A stretch of DNA of 64,000 bases, taken from positions 1,054,001 through 1,118,000 of the forward strand of contig NZ_CP116383.1 in the NCBI RefSeq assembly GCF_028201475.1. Direction: 5' to 3'. The notes under the pieces are model-generated. The model was not told the origin of the DNA. It did no database searches and saw only the letters and a list, made by a program, of their open reading frames with translations. The DNA comes from Vibrio sp. SCSIO 43137. GTDB taxonomy: Bacteria > Pseudomonadota > Gammaproteobacteria > Enterobacterales > Vibrionaceae. Position numbers and translations under genes: made by a program. This document shows positions 61,808 through 64,000 of the stretch, in pieces (position 1 is the stretch's first letter; each line of letters starts with the position of its first letter).

Positions 61808-63403
61808 ATGGATTTAATAGACTTTGCATCATCCCCTTTATCCCTGTTGCCACCAGTAATGGCGCTGGGGCTCGCAATTTTAACCCGTCGCGTACTGTTA
61901 TCCCTTGGTATAGGTATTGTTGTAGGGGCATTTTTGCTTGCTGATTACTCTGCTGTAAGCGCACTCGGCTATATCACAAACACAGTAAAAGGTGTGTTTG
62001 TTGAAGATGGCGGAATAAATAGCTGGAATATGAGTATTGTCGCTTTCCTGTTATTACTTGGAATGATGACAGCTTTGCTAACTTTATCCGGCGGTACCCG
62101 TGCGTTTGCAATGTGGGCTCAGGTAAAAGTTAAAAACAGAAGAGGTTCTAAATTACTTGCCGCATTTTTAGGCGTATTCATCTTTGTCGATGATTATTTT
62201 AACAGCCTTGCTGTCGGTGCCATTTCCCGCCCTGTGACAGATCGGTACAACGTATCCCGCGCAAAACTTGCCTATATTCTTGACTCAACGGCCGCACCTA
62301 TGTGCGTATTAATGCCGGCATCAAGTTGGGGGGCTTATATAATGACAATCATTAGCGGAATATTAGTGACTCACGGAGTAACTGAATATACCGCATTAGG
62401 TGCATACCTGAGATTAGTTCCGATGAACTTCTACGCCGTATTTGCCCTATTAATGGTATTTGCAGTGGCATGGTTCCAGATTGATATCGGTTCTATGCGC
62501 AAACATGAATCAGATGCTCTGAATGGAAATGAAAATAACCTTGAAGAAGGTGATAAAAATGCCCGAGATCTGAATGAAGAGCTGGATATTGTCGAAAGTG
62601 AAACAGGTAAGGTATCGGATCTAATTCTGCCGATTGTTTTCCTAATCATCGCCACTGTTGCATCGATGCTATATACCGGTGGTCAGGCTCTTGCTTCTGA
62701 TAATATCGAATTTAATCTTCTTGGTGCATTTGAAAATACCGATGTAGGTAAGTCGCTAGTATATGGTGGTATTGTCGGTGTTGCAGTAGCACTAATTACT
62801 GTATTCAAGCAAAAACTACCTGCAAGCGATATTGGCAAAACACTTTGGATTGGTGCTAAATCAATGTGGGGTGCAATCCTGATATTAGTATTCGCATGGT
62901 CAATTGGTTCAGTAATTGGTGATATGAAAACCGGATCTTATTTATCCTCTCTGGTTCAGGGTAATATCGACCCACACTGGTTACCTGTTATTTTATTTTT
63001 GCTTTCTGGTCTTATGGCATTTTCTACCGGTACTTCGTGGGGTACCTTCGGAATTATGTTGCCAATTGCCGGAGATATGGCCGGAGCGACAGATATTGCT
63101 CTGATGCTACCTATGTTAGGTGCGGTATTAGCTGGTTCTGTTTTTGGTGACCACTGTTCTCCGATCTCTGATACCACCATACTGTCATCAACAGGTGCAA
63201 AATGTAACCATATTGAGCACGTGGCGACACAGCTTCCGTATGCACTGATTGTGGCTCTGATCTCTTGTACAGGTTATGTTGTTCTGGGAATGACAGCATC
63301 CATCACTATTGCATTTGTTGCTTCTGCCGTCGCATTTGTAATGGCGTGCTTTGTAATGTCTGCAGTATCTAAGTCTGCCAGAGAGCGGGCTCAGATGGCT
63401 TAA
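61808..63403 (+). CDS. lysW: NhaC-family transporter, predicted lysine importer LysW
   Basis: A 531-residue inner-membrane protein with about eleven to twelve spans of the NhaC antiporter superfamily. Family segments are FLGVFIFVDDYFNSLAVGAISRPVTDRY (about residues 118-145), MPASSWGAY, FSTGTSWGTFGIMLPIAG and GSVFGDHCSPISDTTILSS. A charged loop near 235-265 is probably cytoplasmic. On sequence alone it would be called a sodium/proton antiporter; the lysine riboswitch directly upstream argues for LysW, the lysine transporter predicted from comparative genomics. It is a single-gene unit with its own terminator. Confidence 0.88.
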   Translation: MDLIDFASSPLSLLPPVMALGLAILTRRVLLSLGIGIVVGAFLLADYSAVSALGYITNTVKGVFVEDGGINSWNMSIVAFLLLLGMMTALLTLSGGTRAFAMWAQVKVKNRRGSKLLAAFLGVFIFVDDYFNSLAVGAISRPVTDRYNVSRAKLAYILDSTAAPMCVLMPASSWGAYIMTIISGILVTHGVTEYTALGAYLRLVPMNFYAVFALLMVFAVAWFQIDIGSMRKHESDALNGNENNLEEGDKNARDLNEELDIVESETGKVSDLILPIVFLIIATVASMLYTGGQALASDNIEFNLLGAFENTDVGKSLVYGGIVGVAVALITVFKQKLPASDIGKTLWIGAKSMWGAILILVFAWSIGSVIGDMKTGSYLSSLVQGNIDPHWLPVILFLLSGLMAFSTGTSWGTFGIMLPIAGDMAGATDIALMLPMLGAVLAGSVFGDHCSPISDTTILSSTGAKCNHIEHVATQLPYALIVALISCTGYVVLGMTASITIAFVASAVAFVMACFVMSAVSKSARERAQMA

Positions 63404-63429
63404 TTTAGCCGTTAACTTAGCTATTTTAT

Positions 63430-63456
63430 AAGGGAAGCTTCGGCTTCCCTTTTTTA
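63430..63456 (+). terminator. lysW terminator
   Basis: A 9-bp perfect stem AAGGGAAGC/GCTTCCCTT with a TTCG tetraloop and six or more Ts. Confidence 0.92.
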
Positions 63457-63539
63457 ATCAGAAAAAAGTTAAATTTTCTGTTGAAAAAATGATTAAGCTT
63501 AGTTAGTGTGAATAGCAACCAAACGGAATTAAAGAATCT

Positions 63540-63587
63540 ATGCGTAATTTAATGTCAAACATTCGTCATCACCATCATCCTGAGTAG
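63540..63587 (+). CDS. hisL: His operon leader peptide
   Basis: A 15-residue leader, MRNLMSNIRHHHHPE, with four consecutive histidine codons. It is placed 175 bases before hisG and ahead of an attenuator hairpin. Ribosome stalling at the His codons under low His-tRNA would favour the antiterminator. The start has AAAGAAT upstream. The count of four His is lower than in enteric bacteria (seven). Confidence 0.92.
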   Translation: MRNLMSNIRHHHHPE

Positions 63588-63690
63588 TCTTTCGGGAGAT
63601 GTACGCATATCCGGGAGACAGTAAATCCCGGAGGTGAAATCAAGTGCACAAGATTTGGACCCTCGGGAAGTAGATTTCCGGGGGTTTTTT
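63588..63690 (+). promoter_or_regulatory. his operon attenuator
   Basis: The terminator pairs ACCCTCGGGAA (63659-63669) with TTTCCGGGGGT (63674-63684), 11 bp including two G-U pairs, and ends in TTTTTT. Upstream, CCGGGA/TCCCGG (63611-63616 with 63626-63631) forms another hairpin, and TTTCGGGAGA just after the leader can compete. This is the classic layout of pause, antiterminator and terminator. Confidence 0.88.
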
Positions 63691-63761
63691 AGTTTTCAGG
63701 ACAAAAAATCTGTGTAGTAAAGAATTGAAATTAACCAAATTAACAGACAGGGAAAATAATA

Positions 63762-64000
63762 ATGCAAACACAACGCCTAAGAATTGCCATTCAGAAAAAA
63801 GGACGCCTGAGCAAGGAATGCCAGGATCTTCTCAAAAAATGTGGTGCCAAGTTTAACCTGATGGGAGAGCGTCTGGTTGTTCACGTAGAGAACATGCCGC
63901 TGGATCTTCTGCTGGTCCGTGACGATGATATTCCGGGGTTAGTTATGGACGGAGTGGTCGATTTGGGCTTTATCGGTGAAAACGAGCTCGAAGAGGTTCG
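63762..64000 (+). CDS. hisG: ATP phosphoribosyltransferase (3' truncated)
   Basis: First enzyme of histidine synthesis, joining ATP and PRPP, and feedback-inhibited by histidine. Only the first 79 codons are inside the window. The visible N-terminus ([19 protein letters not shown] and [23 protein letters not shown]) is the long-form HisG. ATG 63762 is preceded by CAGGGAA. It sits directly behind the hisL leader and attenuator, so it should be the first structural gene of the his operon. Confidence 0.95.
   Translation, partial: MQTQRLRIAIQKKGRLSKECQDLLKKCGAKFNLMGERLVVHVENMPLDLLLVRDDDIPGLVMDGVVDLGFIGENELEEV

Noticed and set aside
61808..63403. Calling the gene a plain Na+/H+ antiporter nhaC
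   Set aside because: The lysine riboswitch directly upstream fits a lysine transporter better, though only an assay can prove it.

Overview
The window is a contiguous piece of a gammaproteobacterial main chromosome, most likely Vibrio or a close relative in the Vibrionaceae. The grounds are gene content and order (ftsK-lolA-rarA-serS, divergent ald/lrp, cmk-rpsA-ihfB-lapAB-pyrF, a divergent bioA/bioBFCD locus, gapA-msrB-yeaC-ansA-sppA), a CheV-type chemotaxis protein, a VicH-like H-NS, a FadR-type operator at fadH, and a lysine riboswitch in front of an NhaC-type LysW transporter. I found no rRNA, tRNA, CRISPR array, prophage or intact insertion sequence. Most genes are core housekeeping genes, and no large undescribed system is visible. 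The novelty is in small ORFs, RNA structures and operators.

Layout. 1-1.2 kb: 3' part of a sugar ABC transporter binding protein. 1.3-2.9 kb (minus): a sodium-dependent NSS amino-acid transporter with its 30-residue MetS-like subunit. 3.6-4.9 kb: a YnhF-like micropeptide and a patatin-like lipase. 5-9.1 kb: pykA, the glucose repressor mlc and cheV. 9.2-14.4 kb (minus): the SOS mutasome imuA-imuB-dnaE2 behind a perfect LexA box, with two ATGA stop/start overlaps. 14.6-27.3 kb: rlmA, yeaD, gapA, msrB, a lipoprotein, yeaC, ansA, sppA, fadH, yciK and sohB. 27.6-32.8 kb: cmk, rpsA, ihfB, lapA, lapB and pyrF. 32.8-38.9 kb: miaE, an unknown coiled-coil protein, cysB, a methyltransferase, ald and lrp. 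39-45.3 kb: ftsK, lolA, rarA, serS. 45.7-51 kb: the biotin locus. 51-56.8 kb: htpX, a chalcone-isomerase-like protein, ybaM, priC, a TSUP transporter and dinG. 57-64 kb: porin, yccT, gsk, hns, riboswitch-lysW and the start of the his operon with its leader peptide and attenuator.

How genes work together. ImuA, ImuB and DnaE2 form a damage-inducible translesion polymerase system; priC, dinG and rarA add replication-fork functions nearby. LapA/LapB control LPS synthesis and LolA carries lipoproteins. SppA and SohB are two related serine-lysine peptidases. BioA, B, F, C and D cover most of biotin synthesis from one divergent control region with a partial BirA-like operator. Lysine uptake and histidine synthesis are both controlled by premature termination, through a riboswitch and a His-rich leader peptide respectively.

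Several CDS starts were moved inward from the longest ORF on ribosome-binding-site, overlap or family-length evidence; each case is stated. Family names rest on remembered conserved sequence, not on a database search.
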